Numbered from the stretch's first letter, positions 7,343-16,456 are shown. The stretch: DNA of 64,000 bases from Maritimibacter dapengensis (GCF_019218265.1 NZ_JAHUZE010000004.1:412001-476000); one strand, 5' to 3'. The notes: generated by a model from the sequence alone, not told the origin. Numbers and translations: made by a program.

Positions 7343-8140
7343 ATGACCGCCGATGAACTCGCTGAACTCATCCGTTTTCGCGCGGGCAGCGCGCCTGTAC
7401 GATTGGGGTTGATCCTCGGCTCGGGGCTCGGCCATCTCGCGGATGCGGTCGATGGTGAGGTGATCAGCTACAACGAATTGCCCGGTTTCCCGCAGCCCGG
7501 CGTTTCCGGGCATAATCCCAAGCTGGTGGTCGGGGAACTGCTCGGCCATCGTGTTGCCATATTCGGGGCGCGGGCGCATTACTACGAACACGGCAATGCC
7601 GCTGAAATGCGCCTGCCGCTCGAGACGTTGAAAGCGCTTGGGGCGACGGGACTTCTTCTGACCAATGCAGCCGGATCGGTGCGCGACGGTCTGACCCCGG
7701 GCAATCTGATGCTCATCACCGATCATATCAATTTCTCCGGTGCCAACCCATTGATCGGCGAGCCGACAGATCGGAGGTTCGTGCCTCTGGGAGATGCCTA
7801 CGATATCGGGATGCAGGGCGCTCTGGCGGCCGCGGCTTCTGCAGAAGATATCCATCTCGAGACTGGAACCTACGCGTGGTTTTCAGGGCCATCTTTCGAA
7901 ACACCGGCCGAAATTCGCGCGATCCGCACACTTGGCGCGGATGCAGTTGGCATGTCCACCGTGCCAGAGGTGATCCTCGCTCGTTTTTTCGGTCTCGAAG
8001 TCGCAGCGATTTCTGCCATCACGAACATGGGCGAGGGTATGTCGGATGAGAAGTTGTCGCATGAGCATACGAAGCAGAACGCTGTCGCCGGGGCCGAGAA
8101 ACTCGAGCGCCTGATCCGCCGTTACCTGTCGGACCTGTGA
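7343..8140 (+). CDS. Purine nucleoside phosphorylase (inosine/guanosine type, trimeric class)
   Basis: 265 residues. I chose ATG 7343 because GAGGAG (7331-7336) is six bases upstream; the in-frame ATG at 7337 abuts that site. Family blocks are LGLILGSGLGHLADAV (phosphate loop), TNAAGSVRDGLTPG, FSGPSFETPAEIR and VGMSTVPEVILAR followed by SAITNMG. The enzyme splits purine nucleosides with phosphate to base and ribose-1-phosphate for salvage. MTAP-like specificity is less likely given the GMSTVPE segment. It lies just ahead of ogt with a three-base gap, so they are probably cotranscribed. Confidence 0.92.
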   Translation: MTADELAELIRFRAGSAPVRLGLILGSGLGHLADAVDGEVISYNELPGFPQPGVSGHNPKLVVGELLGHRVAIFGARAHYYEHGNAAEMRLPLETLKALGATGLLLTNAAGSVRDGLTPGNLMLITDHINFSGANPLIGEPTDRRFVPLGDAYDIGMQGALAAAASAEDIHLETGTYAWFSGPSFETPAEIRAIRTLGADAVGMSTVPEVILARFFGLEVAAISAITNMGEGMSDEKLSHEHTKQNAVAGAEKLERLIRRYLSDL

Positions 8141-8143
8141 CCC

Positions 8144-8596
8144 GTGCCTGCGCTGTCGATGGACAGCCCTGTCGGACGTCTCACGGTAACTGAGACGGAC
8201 GGCGCGATCACAGCGGTAGACTGGAATGGTAATGCACAGGACGAGACTGAGCTTTTGGTCGCCGCGCGCGACCAACTCCATCAGTATTTTGGGTCCGGAT
8301 CTCACGTCATCGACTTGCCGGTCCGTGTTGCCGGCAGCACTTTCCTGATCGAAATCTGCGCAGCCATGTCTGCCATCCCGGCGGGCGAGACCCGCACTTA
8401 TGGCGAGATCGCCCGAAACCTTGGCGTATCGGCTCAAGCGGCGGGGCAGGGATGCGGGGCGAACCCAGTGCCGATCATCATACCCTGTCACAGGGTCCTT
8501 GGTGCACGCGATTTGGGCGGCTACTCCGGTGCGGGTGGGATCGAGACGAAGGTCTGGCTGCTCAGGCACGAAGGCGCGGCAGGGCTTCTGATCTAG
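8144..8596 (+). CDS. ogt: Methylated-DNA-[protein]-cysteine S-methyltransferase
   Basis: 150 residues from a GTG start three bases after the PNP stop. The active-site motif is IIIPCHRVLG with acceptor cysteine C115; ETRTYGEIAR (about 82-91) belongs to the DNA-binding helix-turn-helix, with GGYSGAGGIETKVWLLRHE after it. It repairs O6-alkylguanine by suicidal alkyl transfer. The usual arginine finger region shows SAQAAGQGCGANPVP where most relatives have A-x-R-A-V-G-x-A, so the finger arginine seems replaced (AQAAGQG). That could change repair efficiency. Length is at the short end for the family. Confidence 0.9.
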   Translation: MPALSMDSPVGRLTVTETDGAITAVDWNGNAQDETELLVAARDQLHQYFGSGSHVIDLPVRVAGSTFLIEICAAMSAIPAGETRTYGEIARNLGVSAQAAGQGCGANPVPIIIPCHRVLGARDLGGYSGAGGIETKVWLLRHEGAAGLLI

Positions 8597-8643
8597 GGCG
8601 TTGACGTCTGGACAACCGCGGCGGGCTGTCGCACTCATGGAAC

Positions 8644-9561
8644 ATGCAGATCTACCTCCCCATCGCCGAGATTTCGGTCAACGCATTTCTCCTTCTGGGA
8701 CTTGGCGGGATGGTGGGGATTTTGTCAGGCATGTTCGGGGTCGGTGGCGGTTTCCTCCTGACGCCACTCCTCTTCTTCATCGGCATCTCTCCCGCGGTCG
8801 CGGTCGCGACGGGCACGAACCAGATCGTAGCTTCATCATTTTCAGGCGTTCTCGCGCATTTGAAACGTAAGACCGTCGACCTCAAAATGGGGTGTGTCTT
8901 GTTAGGCGGGGGTTTGGTGGGCTCCGCGCTGGGTGTCCAGCTGTTTGCCTACCTCACATCCATCGGGCAGGTCGATCTTCTGGTTACTCTGGCCTATGTC
9001 GTTTTTCTCGGGATCATTGGCGCGCTCATGCTGATCGAGAGTCTCGGCGCTATACTGCGTACCAGAGGTGGGCGGACACCTGCACCTAAGCGCAGAAAAC
9101 ACGGGTGGGTCCATGCGCTACCACTGAAAATGAAATTTCGCACCTCTGGGCTCTACATCTCCGCGATACCGCCGATCCTCGTGGGCATGATGGTGGGCGT
9201 TCTGGCCGCGATCATGGGCGTGGGAGGCGGTTTCATCATGGTGCCAGCCATGATCTACATCCTTGGGATGCCGACCAAGGTCGTCGTGGGAACATCGCTT
9301 TTTCAGATCATTTTCGTCGCGGCCTTCACTACCACGATGCATGCCACGACGTCGCGCACGGTGGACATCGTGCTCGCGTTGCTGCTGATCGTTGGTGGCG
9401 TGATCGGCGCCCAGATCGGCACTCGCATCGGCATCCGGATCAAAGCCGAACAGACCCGGATACTTCTGGCACTTTTGGTCGTTGGCGTTTGTCTGAATCT
9501 CGCGATGGATCTTCTGGTCCGCCCAAGTGAGCCATATTCCATTACAGTGGAGGCCAATTGA
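8644..9561 (+). CDS. TauE/SafE family anion permease
   Basis: 305 residues with about eight membrane spans in two repeats, each containing the family loop: GMFGVGGGFLLTP near residue 30 and AIMGVGGGFIMVP near residue 195. TauE/SafE proteins export sulfite, sulfoacetate or related organosulfur anions. A charged cytoplasmic loop (RTRGGRTPAPKRRKHG) separates the halves. The stop codon overlaps the ATG of the next gene by one base, so the two products are made together. Substrate not determinable here. Confidence 0.9.
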   Translation: MQIYLPIAEISVNAFLLLGLGGMVGILSGMFGVGGGFLLTPLLFFIGISPAVAVATGTNQIVASSFSGVLAHLKRKTVDLKMGCVLLGGGLVGSALGVQLFAYLTSIGQVDLLVTLAYVVFLGIIGALMLIESLGAILRTRGGRTPAPKRRKHGWVHALPLKMKFRTSGLYISAIPPILVGMMVGVLAAIMGVGGGFIMVPAMIYILGMPTKVVVGTSLFQIIFVAAFTTTMHATTSRTVDIVLALLLIVGGVIGAQIGTRIGIRIKAEQTRILLALLVVGVCLNLAMDLLVRPSEPYSITVEAN

Positions 9562-10325
9562 TGCGCATTCTGGCTGTACTCCTCGTCGCACTTTTTCTGC
9601 AATCCTTTACACCTGCGCGTGCCGAAAGCCTCGTCGCCGGGATGAGCCAGAATCTCGTGTCGATCGACGCGACTTTTGTCGGCTCCGAAATCCTGATCTT
9701 CGGGGCCGTCAAGCGTGAAGCCCCGATACCCGAGGGTGAAATGGGCGTTGTGATCGTGGTCGAAGGGCCGCGTGAGGCTGTCACGGTGCGCCGAAAAGAG
9801 CGCCGATACGGGATCTATCTGAACGCAGAGTCCATGGATTTCTATTCCGCCCCAAGTTTCTATGCCGTCGCATCCTCTGGCCCCCTCGATGAGGTTCTAT
9901 CCGAGCTAGAGAACGTTGCGCGTCGCATTACAGTGGATCGGGCAGTATGGGGCTGGGCTTCGGCCGATAGCCCGGAAGAAGAGGAATTCGCTTCCGCCCT
10001 GATCCGACTGCGTGAAGATTCTGGGCTCTTCGCCGAGTCGGCCGATAATGTCACGTTCAAGCAGAAGACGCTTTTCGACACCGCGATCGAACTCCCAGCT
10101 AATTTAACGGAAGGGATCTACATCGCTCAGATATTCCTGACCCGTGAAGGTTCAATTGTCGCAGAATACGGGACGCTCGTGCAGGTGCGAAAAGTCGGAC
10201 TAGAGCGGTTTTTGTATAACCTCGCGCAAGACCAGCCCTTTGCATATGCGATGCTGTCGCTCGCGATCGCCATCGCGGCCGGCTACATCGCGTCTGCTGC
10301 CTTTGTCTTTTTCTCGCGTTCCTGA
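9561..10325 (+). CDS. TIGR02186 / Alph_Pro_TM family periplasmic-facing membrane protein
   Basis: 254 residues. The N-terminus MRILAVLLVALFLQSFTPARAESLV is a signal peptide, with a large exported domain (about 24-225) and one C-terminal membrane span (YAMLSLAIAIAAGYIASAAFVFF). This layout, and its place directly after a TauE/SafE permease, matches the alphaproteobacterial family Alph_Pro_TM, whose function is unknown. The ATG at 9561 shares a base with the permease stop. I infer an accessory subunit of the permease. Confidence 0.8.
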   Translation: MRILAVLLVALFLQSFTPARAESLVAGMSQNLVSIDATFVGSEILIFGAVKREAPIPEGEMGVVIVVEGPREAVTVRRKERRYGIYLNAESMDFYSAPSFYAVASSGPLDEVLSELENVARRITVDRAVWGWASADSPEEEEFASALIRLREDSGLFAESADNVTFKQKTLFDTAIELPANLTEGIYIAQIFLTREGSIVAEYGTLVQVRKVGLERFLYNLAQDQPFAYAMLSLAIAIAAGYIASAAFVFFSRS

Positions 10326-10500
10326 TGGTCCAGCCCACGGGCTGGATCCACCATGCGTTCGGTCAATCGTGACCATTCAGTGGATCGCAGAATCGCGGCG
10401 GTGCGCACTGAATGTCTGAGTTCTGGATGTCACCTCTGTTGGCAGCCGCACCTCGATGCGTCTGATACACCGTTAAACGCGTTCTGCTTCGCAGACACAT

Positions 10501-10530
10501 GCTCGCGGCCCGTTGCGGGCGAGCGGTTTT
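10501..10530 (+). terminator. Possible terminator hairpin before ychF
   Basis: GCTCG at 10501-10505 pairs with CGAGC at 10520-10524, with an inner CCCG/CGGG stem and a three-base bulge, followed by GGTTTT. The T run is short, so termination is uncertain. It could alternatively be structure in the ychF leader. Confidence 0.35.
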
Positions 10531-10569
10531 GCACATAGAAGGCGCGGGACATTTCCGAAGGAGACAAGC

Positions 10570-11667
10570 ATGGGCTTTCGCATGGGCATCGTTGGACTGC
10601 CGAACGTTGGCAAATCGACCCTGTTCAACGCGCTGACGCGAACTGCGGCGGCGCAGGCCGCGAACTTTCCGTTTTGCACCATCGAACCGAATGTTGGTGA
10701 GGTCGCCGTGCCCGACAGCCGGCTCGATAGGTTGGCCGAAATTGCCAAGTCCAAAGAAATCATCCCGACCCGCATGACATTTGTAGACATCGCGGGATTG
10801 GTGAAAGGGGCTTCCAAGGGCGAGGGGTTGGGCAACCAGTTTCTGGCAAACATACGTGAAGTCGATGCCATCGCGCATGTCCTGCGCTGTTTCGAGGACG
10901 GCGATGTGACCCATGTAGAGGGCCGTGTGAACCCGGTAGAGGATGCCGAAACGATCGAAACCGAACTGATGTTGGCCGACCTGGAGTCCATCGAAAAAAG
11001 GCTCCAGGGGCTCGTGCGCAAGGTCAAGAGTGGCGACAAGGAGGCGTTGCAGCAGGAGCGACTCTTAAAGGAGGCGCAAGCCGTACTCGAAAACGGAAAA
11101 CCTGCCCGTGCGGTCGATGTCGATGCAGAGGACGCAAAGGCCTGGAAGATGCTGCAACTACTGACCACAAAGCCGATCCTTTACGTTTGCAATGTTGGTG
11201 AGGACGAAGCCGCAAATGGCAACGCACATTCCGAAGCGGTTGCAAAAATGGCCGAAGCGCAGGGCGCGGCATCCGTTGTGATCTCGGCCAGGATCGAGGA
11301 AGAAATCAGCCAGCTTGACGCAGAGGAACAGGAGATGTTCCTGAGCGAGCTGGGATTGGAAGAAGCAGGATTAGACCGCTTGATACGAGCGGGATATGAA
11401 CTTCTGCATCTCGAAACTTACTTCACCGTAGGGCCGAAGGAAGCGCGCGCCTGGACCATCCGAAAAGGTACACTCGCACCTCAGGCAGCGGGTGTAATCC
11501 ATGGGGATTTCGAAAAGGGTTTCATACGGGCCGAGACCATTGCCTTTGACGACTACGTGGCACTAGGGGGTGAGGGTCCGGCTAAGGAAGCAGGAAAGAT
11601 GCGGGCCGAGGGAAAGGCCTACGAAGTGAAGGACGGCGATGTGCTCCACTTCCTCTTCAACGCCTGA
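10570..11667 (+). CDS. ychF: Redox-regulated ATPase / Obg-family P-loop protein YchF
   Basis: 365 residues from the ATG at 10570, preceded by GAAGGAG. The P-loop is GLPNVGKST (9-17), with [11 protein letters not shown] as switch I and [20 protein letters not shown] as switch II, followed by a coiled-coil insertion and the C-terminal TGS-like domain with [14 protein letters not shown] and [16 protein letters not shown]. Here the C-terminal block starts with [13 protein letters not shown]. YchF (bacterial OLA1) hydrolyses ATP rather than GTP, binds ribosomes and modulates translation and oxidative-stress responses. Complete and standard in length. Confidence 0.97.
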   Translation: MGFRMGIVGLPNVGKSTLFNALTRTAAAQAANFPFCTIEPNVGEVAVPDSRLDRLAEIAKSKEIIPTRMTFVDIAGLVKGASKGEGLGNQFLANIREVDAIAHVLRCFEDGDVTHVEGRVNPVEDAETIETELMLADLESIEKRLQGLVRKVKSGDKEALQQERLLKEAQAVLENGKPARAVDVDAEDAKAWKMLQLLTTKPILYVCNVGEDEAANGNAHSEAVAKMAEAQGAASVVISARIEEEISQLDAEEQEMFLSELGLEEAGLDRLIRAGYELLHLETYFTVGPKEARAWTIRKGTLAPQAAGVIHGDFEKGFIRAETIAFDDYVALGGEGPAKEAGKMRAEGKAYEVKDGDVLHFLFNA

Positions 11668-11670
11668 CGA

Positions 11671-11907
11671 TCAAGCCTTGGGCCGCCATTCCATTCCCAT
11701 GTAGCTTGTTCCGGCTTCCAGTTCCCGCAACATGACCGCAAGGCGTCCCTTTTTTGTGTCTTCACGCTTCGCACGGTTGATCCAGCCGAGGTAGTCGTTT
11801 CGCTGATAAGGTGGGCGTGCATCATATGCTTCACGCAAGCCGCGCAAATCCAAAGCGGCAGACACGAATTCCGGCATATCTTGAACTGGTCGCGTCAAGC
11901 CGCCCAC
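11671..11907 (-). CDS. Short YdeI/OmpD-associated family protein
   Basis: 78 residues whose second half (PPYQRNDYLGWINRAKREDTKKGRLAVMLREL) is the conserved C-terminal block of the YdeI/OmpD-associated family, where it normally ends proteins of 150-200 residues. A compact form limited to this block seems plausible because the preceding 25 residues also look protein-like (PEFVSAALDLRGL). The stop lies four bases from the ychF stop on the other strand. The biochemical role is not established; truncation by loss of the N-terminal half is the alternative. Confidence 0.65.
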   Translation of the reverse strand: MGGLTRPVQDMPEFVSAALDLRGLREAYDARPPYQRNDYLGWINRAKREDTKKGRLAVMLRELEAGTSYMGMEWRPKA

Positions 11908-11914
11908 GCTGGTC

Positions 11915-12568
11915 TCACTGGCCCTCGAAAGATGCGAGTGTGAAAACCGTGAGCCAAAGTATTTTCAGATCCATCCAGAGATTGGCTCGCTGGATATAGG
12001 CGAGGTCCGTCTGCGCCTTGAACCGGGTTTCTTCGACGCCTTGCACATAACCGAGAGTTACTTGGCTCAATCCCGTCAGTCCGGGCCGGACAGCGTGCCG
12101 AGCACGATATTCGGGGATGAGCGAAAGGAATTCTTCTGCGTGTTCCATGTAGTCCGGGCGCGGTCCGATCAATGCCATATCCCCGGTTAGGATGTTGATG
12201 AACTGCGGCAACTCATCGATCCGGGTCCTGCGTAGCAATCCGCCAAGAGGTGTGATCCGGTCACGTTCAACTGGGTCATTTGCGCCTCTGGTGACCTGAG
12301 CGCTGGGAACCATCGTGCGAAACTTAATGGCAACAAAGGGCTCCAGATCACGCCCCATGCGGGCTTGCCGATACATCAATGGGCCCCGGTTGAAAAACGG
12401 GTTGAGGACCAAGAGCACAAGTGAAACCACCGCGACCAACGGGAGGGCCAAAAGGCTGATCGCGAAATCTAGGATCCGTTTTGTGGTCCAAAACAACGAT
12501 GACCCGCCCGGCCGGTTCGCCGAGGTCTTTTCAACCACATGGGTCGTCATCGTGATGTCAGTCGCCAT
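11915..12568 (-). CDS. Exopolysaccharide initiating sugar transferase (ExoY/WcaJ family)
   Basis: 217 residues from the ATG at 12568, preceded by GGGAGAG; the frame stays open upstream but without family sequence. An N-terminal membrane helix (ILDFAISLLALPLVAVVSLVLLVL) is followed by the bacterial sugar transferase domain: MYRQARMGRD, IKFRTM, RRTRIDELPQFINIL, GDMALIGPRPDY and AVRPGLTGLSQV. The enzyme transfers hexose-1-phosphate from a UDP-sugar to undecaprenyl phosphate to start a polysaccharide repeat unit. The next genes on the same strand, a Wza-type exporter and phosphomannomutase, support an exopolysaccharide role. A second, different initiating transferase lies at about 40.2 kb. Confidence 0.9.
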   Translation of the reverse strand: MATDITMTTHVVEKTSANRPGGSSLFWTTKRILDFAISLLALPLVAVVSLVLLVLNPFFNRGPLMYRQARMGRDLEPFVAIKFRTMVPSAQVTRGANDPVERDRITPLGGLLRRTRIDELPQFINILTGDMALIGPRPDYMEHAEEFLSLIPEYRARHAVRPGLTGLSQVTLGYVQGVEETRFKAQTDLAYIQRANLWMDLKILWLTVFTLASFEGQ

Positions 12569-12815
12569 GTTCTCTCCCGTTGAACATGCCATACGCGCGA
12601 AAGAAATGTCAGCGCACTGGATTGTATGCTTTTCGGCCGAACCTAGGGTAGGGCACACGTCCGAGCAAGGCTGCTGAAGCTAAAACTCGATCAATTCCTC
12701 GATAACCCCCCGAAATAACGGAATTTTAGGCGAGGTTTCGCTCGTTAGCGTCGAAAAACATCATGCTGGTTACCAATTCTGTAATGCATGGGTGGAGGAT
12801 TCGTTCCCGCAATCC

Positions 12816-14150
12816 TCAAGGGAGCAGCACCGCGAGCGTCGTCGCGAGTTGTGCCATGACCCGGCCAGTCGCCACCAAAGGTTTCTCAGAAACGAACACG
12901 ACATCATTCGGCCTGAGCTCGAACCGGGTTGCCAGCACGAGGTTGGCGGCATTGTAGGCGTCCAAGTGCCACGCCCTGATTCCAAGCCCGTCGCCCGTAC
13001 CGCGCAGAACGTAGACTTCGCCGATGTTCCCTGACGCGTTCGGAACGCCTTCACCTTCCGAAAATAATGCGTCTGCAAGACTGGCTTTCCGTTCGAAAGG
13101 AAGTGTAAATCGGCTTTGCTGACCGACTTCGCCAGCAACATAAACATAATCGCGTTCAACCGCATCGAGATTGACAAGCGTGCCGTAGTTCGTCCGAGCC
13201 TCTGCGAGTTCGCCCTGCCTTATGCCGATCTCGGTTGAAAGTTGGTTCAGCGCATTGGTTCTTGCAGTTGAGCGAAGGTTTTGGAGCGCGATTTGCTGTG
13301 AGAAGTATCCTTGCGCCGATTCCAGATCGTAATCCGTATCGACGAAGATGTTATCGCCATCCGAAAGCGGCGTTCGTTGAAGTTCGGCGCGCGACAAATA
13401 GGCACGCAGCGGGATTTGATACAGTGAGCCGTCCCGATAAATCCGGATTGATGCATAGTCAGCGCTTTGCACGGTGACCCCCCCAGCCGCCGCAACGGCG
13501 TCAGAAAGGACTAATGGGGACAAAGTTATCGGAATGGTTTTTGGGGATTTGACCGCGCCACCTAGCGATATCCGTTTCGAATTGAACTCCGTCACCTCAA
13601 GCGAGAAACTCGGCTCGATCTGGGCATCGACGAGCGTTTGGAACAGAACTGCTTCCGCCTCTTGCAATGTGCGTCCGGCGATTTCGACGCGACCCACGTC
13701 CGGGATCGAAATTGAGCCGTCATCTTGTACGGTGTATCCACTTCGACGGTTCTGCGCAGCCAAAAGGCCTGACAGTTCCGAAACCGTAGAGCCGGATTGA
13801 GGCGTAGACAAAACCACTACATCGCCCACACCAATACGGTAGGGTCCCACCTTTTTCTGAGGCGGCAGGATCATCGCGGGATTTCCGGGTCTTGCTTGCT
13901 GGTCGAACGCAGGGCTGGGCAGCGACCCAAGATTTGCCACGCTACCATGCGTCCCCGCAGTCTGCGTAAAGATAGCGGGTAATGTGCGCGGCTCATAAGT
14001 CGAGGCATTTGCGCCATTCACGCTCTGCGCCGTAATCGGTACGATTTTGACATCACCGACCGCCGTGGCCTCCTCGACCACGACAGGAGTGCCGATCGCA
14101 CCGCAACCCGCCAACGCTAGTGCCAGAACCATTTGGATGAAAGTCCGCAA
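12816..14150 (-). CDS. Wza/KpsD-type polysaccharide export lipoprotein
   Basis: 444 residues. The lipobox LAGC with C16 follows a short signal peptide, giving an outer-membrane lipoprotein. VGPYRIGVGDVVVLSTP (about 100) begins the polysaccharide-export domain, and ISIPDVGRVEIAGRTLQEAE and KSPKTIPITLSPLVLSDAVAAAGG mark it and the following SLBB ligand-fold repeats. Near residue 340 a second SLBB-like block (YVYVAGEVGQQSRFTLPFE) is present. Such proteins form the outer-membrane channel for capsule or exopolysaccharide. No Wzc-type tyrosine kinase or Wzx/Wzy lies nearby, so those must be elsewhere. Confidence 0.92.
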   Translation of the reverse strand: MRTFIQMVLALALAGCGAIGTPVVVEEATAVGDVKIVPITAQSVNGANASTYEPRTLPAIFTQTAGTHGSVANLGSLPSPAFDQQARPGNPAMILPPQKKVGPYRIGVGDVVVLSTPQSGSTVSELSGLLAAQNRRSGYTVQDDGSISIPDVGRVEIAGRTLQEAEAVLFQTLVDAQIEPSFSLEVTEFNSKRISLGGAVKSPKTIPITLSPLVLSDAVAAAGGVTVQSADYASIRIYRDGSLYQIPLRAYLSRAELQRTPLSDGDNIFVDTDYDLESAQGYFSQQIALQNLRSTARTNALNQLSTEIGIRQGELAEARTNYGTLVNLDAVERDYVYVAGEVGQQSRFTLPFERKASLADALFSEGEGVPNASGNIGEVYVLRGTGDGLGIRAWHLDAYNAANLVLATRFELRPNDVVFVSEKPLVATGRVMAQLATTLAVLLP

Positions 14151-14191
14151 GAGTGCCCCCGAGAGTTAATCGCCGGGAAGTGATGTACAAC

Positions 14192-14221
14192 ATATAGGAT
14201 GGTAATTAAAGCCTAACTCAA
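14192..14221 (-). promoter_or_regulatory. Possible promoter of the polysaccharide export gene
   Basis: On the minus strand TTGAGT (14221-14216) and CTATAT (14197-14192) are 18 bases apart, in an A/T-rich patch unlike the surrounding DNA and about 42 bases before the export lipoprotein ATG. The match is approximate and untested. Confidence 0.35.
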
Positions 14222-14286
14222 CCTTTAAGTGCATTCAGTCGATTGGTGCTGTCTCATCGAGTTGGGGTTGGATCAAGTGAATGCTT

Positions 14287-15651
14287 CTACCCCGCAATCA
14301 GGGCCCGAAGTTCCGCGACGCGGTCAGACAAGCTGGCATCTCCCCGCGTTTCTACGTTCAGTCGAAGAAGTGGTTCGGTATTGGAAGACCGAAGATTAAA
14401 GCGCCAGTCATCGAAAGACAGGCTCAATCCATCGGTCTCGTCCCGGCTCAGGGCCCGTGCGGCGAATGCCTCTTCGACCCTCGCTATCGCAGTCGGTGCG
14501 TCGTCGACACGGAAATTGATCTCACCGGACGACGGGAACGCGGCCTTTCGATCGGCCACCAATGCGGACAAACGCTCATCGCGTCTCGACATGAGCTCAA
14601 TTACAAGCAGCCAAGGCACCATCCCACTGTCGCAAGCTACGAAATCGCGAAAATAATGATGAGCAGACATTTCGCCGCCATACACAGCCCCGGATTCGCG
14701 CATGGCTTGTTTCACGAAGGCATGGCCAGTGCGCGATTGCACAGCCCTCCCGCCGGCGGATTGAACGATGTCGAGCGTATTCCAGACGACCCGAGGATCG
14801 TGGACAATAGTGGCCCCCGTTTCTTTCGCGAGAAAGGCCTCGGCCAGAAGCCCGACGACGTACTCGCCAGCCACGAATGCTCCGGTTTCATCGAAGAAGA
14901 AACACCGGTCGAAATCCCCATCCCATGCAACACCAAGATCCGCGCCGCGGTCACGCACTGCGTCCGCGGTCACCGGTTGGTTCTCGTCCAGAAGCGGGTT
15001 GGGTATGCCGTGCGGAAAACGACCGTCAGGCGCATGATGCAGGCGCTCGATGGTCAAAGGTGCACCCCGATCGATAAGTGCATCCGCAATCGCGTCGAAA
15101 GTCGGCCCTGCTGCTCCATTTCCGGCATTCACCAAAAGCGTCAGTGGCTTCAAGTCGTCGACATTCACGAAAGACAGTACACGCTCGACATATGCGGCCC
15201 TCGCCCCATGCGCGTCAGACATGGAGCCCCCCCGCTTGTGGTTGGAAAGCGGGGCGGCTTCGGCGATTTTTTTTACCAAGCCTAGCTCCGTGTCAGGGTC
15301 AAGCGGTGCCGATCCGGCCTTCACCATTTTCATGCCGTTGTAGTCCATGGGATTGTGGGATGCCGTCACGCAGATCCCGCCGTCTGCATTGAAATGCGAC
15401 GTGGCAAAATACATTTCCTCGGTTCCCGACAAGCCGAGGTCCAGCACGTCACATCCCTGCGCCATCAGGCCTTGGGCAACGGCAGACGCCAACTCTTCCG
15501 AGCTCGACCGAATGTCACGCCCAAGCACGACTCGTTTGGCATCGAGCGCCTTGGCGAAAGCAGACCCAATTCGCTCCGCAATGCTAGCATCGAGATCGAC
15601 ACCCAACCGACCTCGGATATCGTATGCCTTGAAGCAAGTCAGTTCGCTCAT
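14287..15651 (-). CDS. Phosphomannomutase / phosphoglucomutase (alpha-D-phosphohexomutase family)
   Basis: 454 residues from the ATG at 15651, preceded by GGAGGAA. The N-terminus FKAYDIRGRLGVDLD and the active-site serine loop TASHNPMDYNGMK are diagnostic, as are the metal loop DGDFDRCFFFDE, the sugar loop YGGEMSAHHYF and the phosphate-binding SNTEPLLRLNVE. The enzyme interconverts hexose-6-phosphate and hexose-1-phosphate, here probably mannose, to feed GDP-mannose for the adjacent exopolysaccharide genes. Glucose specificity (AlgC-like dual use) cannot be excluded. All key motifs are intact. Confidence 0.93.
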   Translation of the reverse strand: MSELTCFKAYDIRGRLGVDLDASIAERIGSAFAKALDAKRVVLGRDIRSSSEELASAVAQGLMAQGCDVLDLGLSGTEEMYFATSHFNADGGICVTASHNPMDYNGMKMVKAGSAPLDPDTELGLVKKIAEAAPLSNHKRGGSMSDAHGARAAYVERVLSFVNVDDLKPLTLLVNAGNGAAGPTFDAIADALIDRGAPLTIERLHHAPDGRFPHGIPNPLLDENQPVTADAVRDRGADLGVAWDGDFDRCFFFDETGAFVAGEYVVGLLAEAFLAKETGATIVHDPRVVWNTLDIVQSAGGRAVQSRTGHAFVKQAMRESGAVYGGEMSAHHYFRDFVACDSGMVPWLLVIELMSRRDERLSALVADRKAAFPSSGEINFRVDDAPTAIARVEEAFAARALSRDETDGLSLSFDDWRFNLRSSNTEPLLRLNVETRGDASLSDRVAELRALIAG

Positions 15652-16031
15652 TCTCTGTTCCTCCACTTCATTGCAGATTATCGGGCGGACAGTTCCAGAC
15701 CGAACGTGTGACCGCAAGCTTTTCCGATTCCTGGCGCTGAAGAACGATGTAGCGCAGACAAATCAAGAAGGGGTCTGTGAAGAAGATCGAGTGGTTGTCC
15801 CAGTTTCGACCGGACCCCGAAAGAAAATGACCTCTAGGCTGACCAGGGGCACACGAGAAAACCCTGTTCGAACGGAAAGAAGCAACAAATAGAACCAAGA
15901 CGGACACAAATAACCTACAATGGCCTCGCACCACCCACTGCCAATCCCGCGTTTTTTTCGTGGGAGCAAGAAATTCGCCCAACCAAGATTTTACCTTGTT
16001 TCCCGCGCCCCATCTCACTAAACGGGTCGAC
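15652..16031. other. Gene-free stretch between the phosphohexomutase and tRNA-Ser
   Basis: 380 bases with no frame that looks protein-coding on either strand. It contains the upstream region of the phosphohexomutase (reading left) and of the tRNA (reading right). Short A-rich and T-rich runs occur (for example the seven Ts at about 15951-15958), but I could not define a promoter with confidence. Confidence 0.5.
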
Positions 16032-16121
16032 GGAGACGTGGCCGAGTGGTCGAAGGCGCTCCCCTGCTAAGGGAGTAGGCGGGAAACCGTCTCGAGGGTT
16101 CGAATCCCTTCGTCTCCGCCA
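16032..16121 (+). tRNA. tRNA-Ser (anticodon GCU)
   Basis: The acceptor stem GGAGACG (16032-16038) pairs with CGTCTCC (16111-16117), followed by G and an encoded CCA (16119-16121). The anticodon stem-loop CTCCCCTGCTAAGGGAG carries GCT, reading AGC/AGU serine codons. The extra-long variable arm between about 16076 and 16094 (GTAGGCGGGAAACCGTCTCGAG) is the class II mark of serine tRNAs, and the T arm GGGTTCGAATCCC is perfect. No integrase gene or attachment-site repeat is seen nearby. Confidence 0.97.
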
Positions 16122-16456
16122 CCACGCACTTGTAATCGCGTTATTGTAAGAAAAGGTGGCTCAATGAGTTGCCCTCTGCCGTGCGACATGCAGCGCACAT
16201 CCGTTTTGGGCAGGACGGCGTTGAGTACTACGGCACAAGCACGCGGCTGACATTTGGGCAGAATGCTCATCACTCATCCCGAGCCGGACCACAGCCAAGT
16301 TCAACTTGATACAATACGTTCGCAATAAAAGAATGAGCTCCGATTACCGTAGTGACGACAGTCCTCGGATTTGCACCTGAATGGAAACATAAAATAGAGC
16401 TAGATTCTCCTGTCTCTCGTCTTGGCATCGCGACACTGCCTCGAACCAAGAACGAG
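16122..16456. other. Gene-free stretch between tRNA-Ser and the clpA terminator
   Basis: About 335 bases, visibly poorer in G+C than the flanking genes. No credible coding frame is present; the one longer minus-strand frame here begins over the antisense of the tRNA and is spurious. Nothing else is recognised. Confidence 0.5.

Noticed and set aside
16067-16273. Short minus-strand frame beginning beyond the tRNA-Ser gene
   Set aside because: It reads antisense through the tRNA and contains the translation typical of tRNA antisense (DEGIRTLE), so it is spurious.
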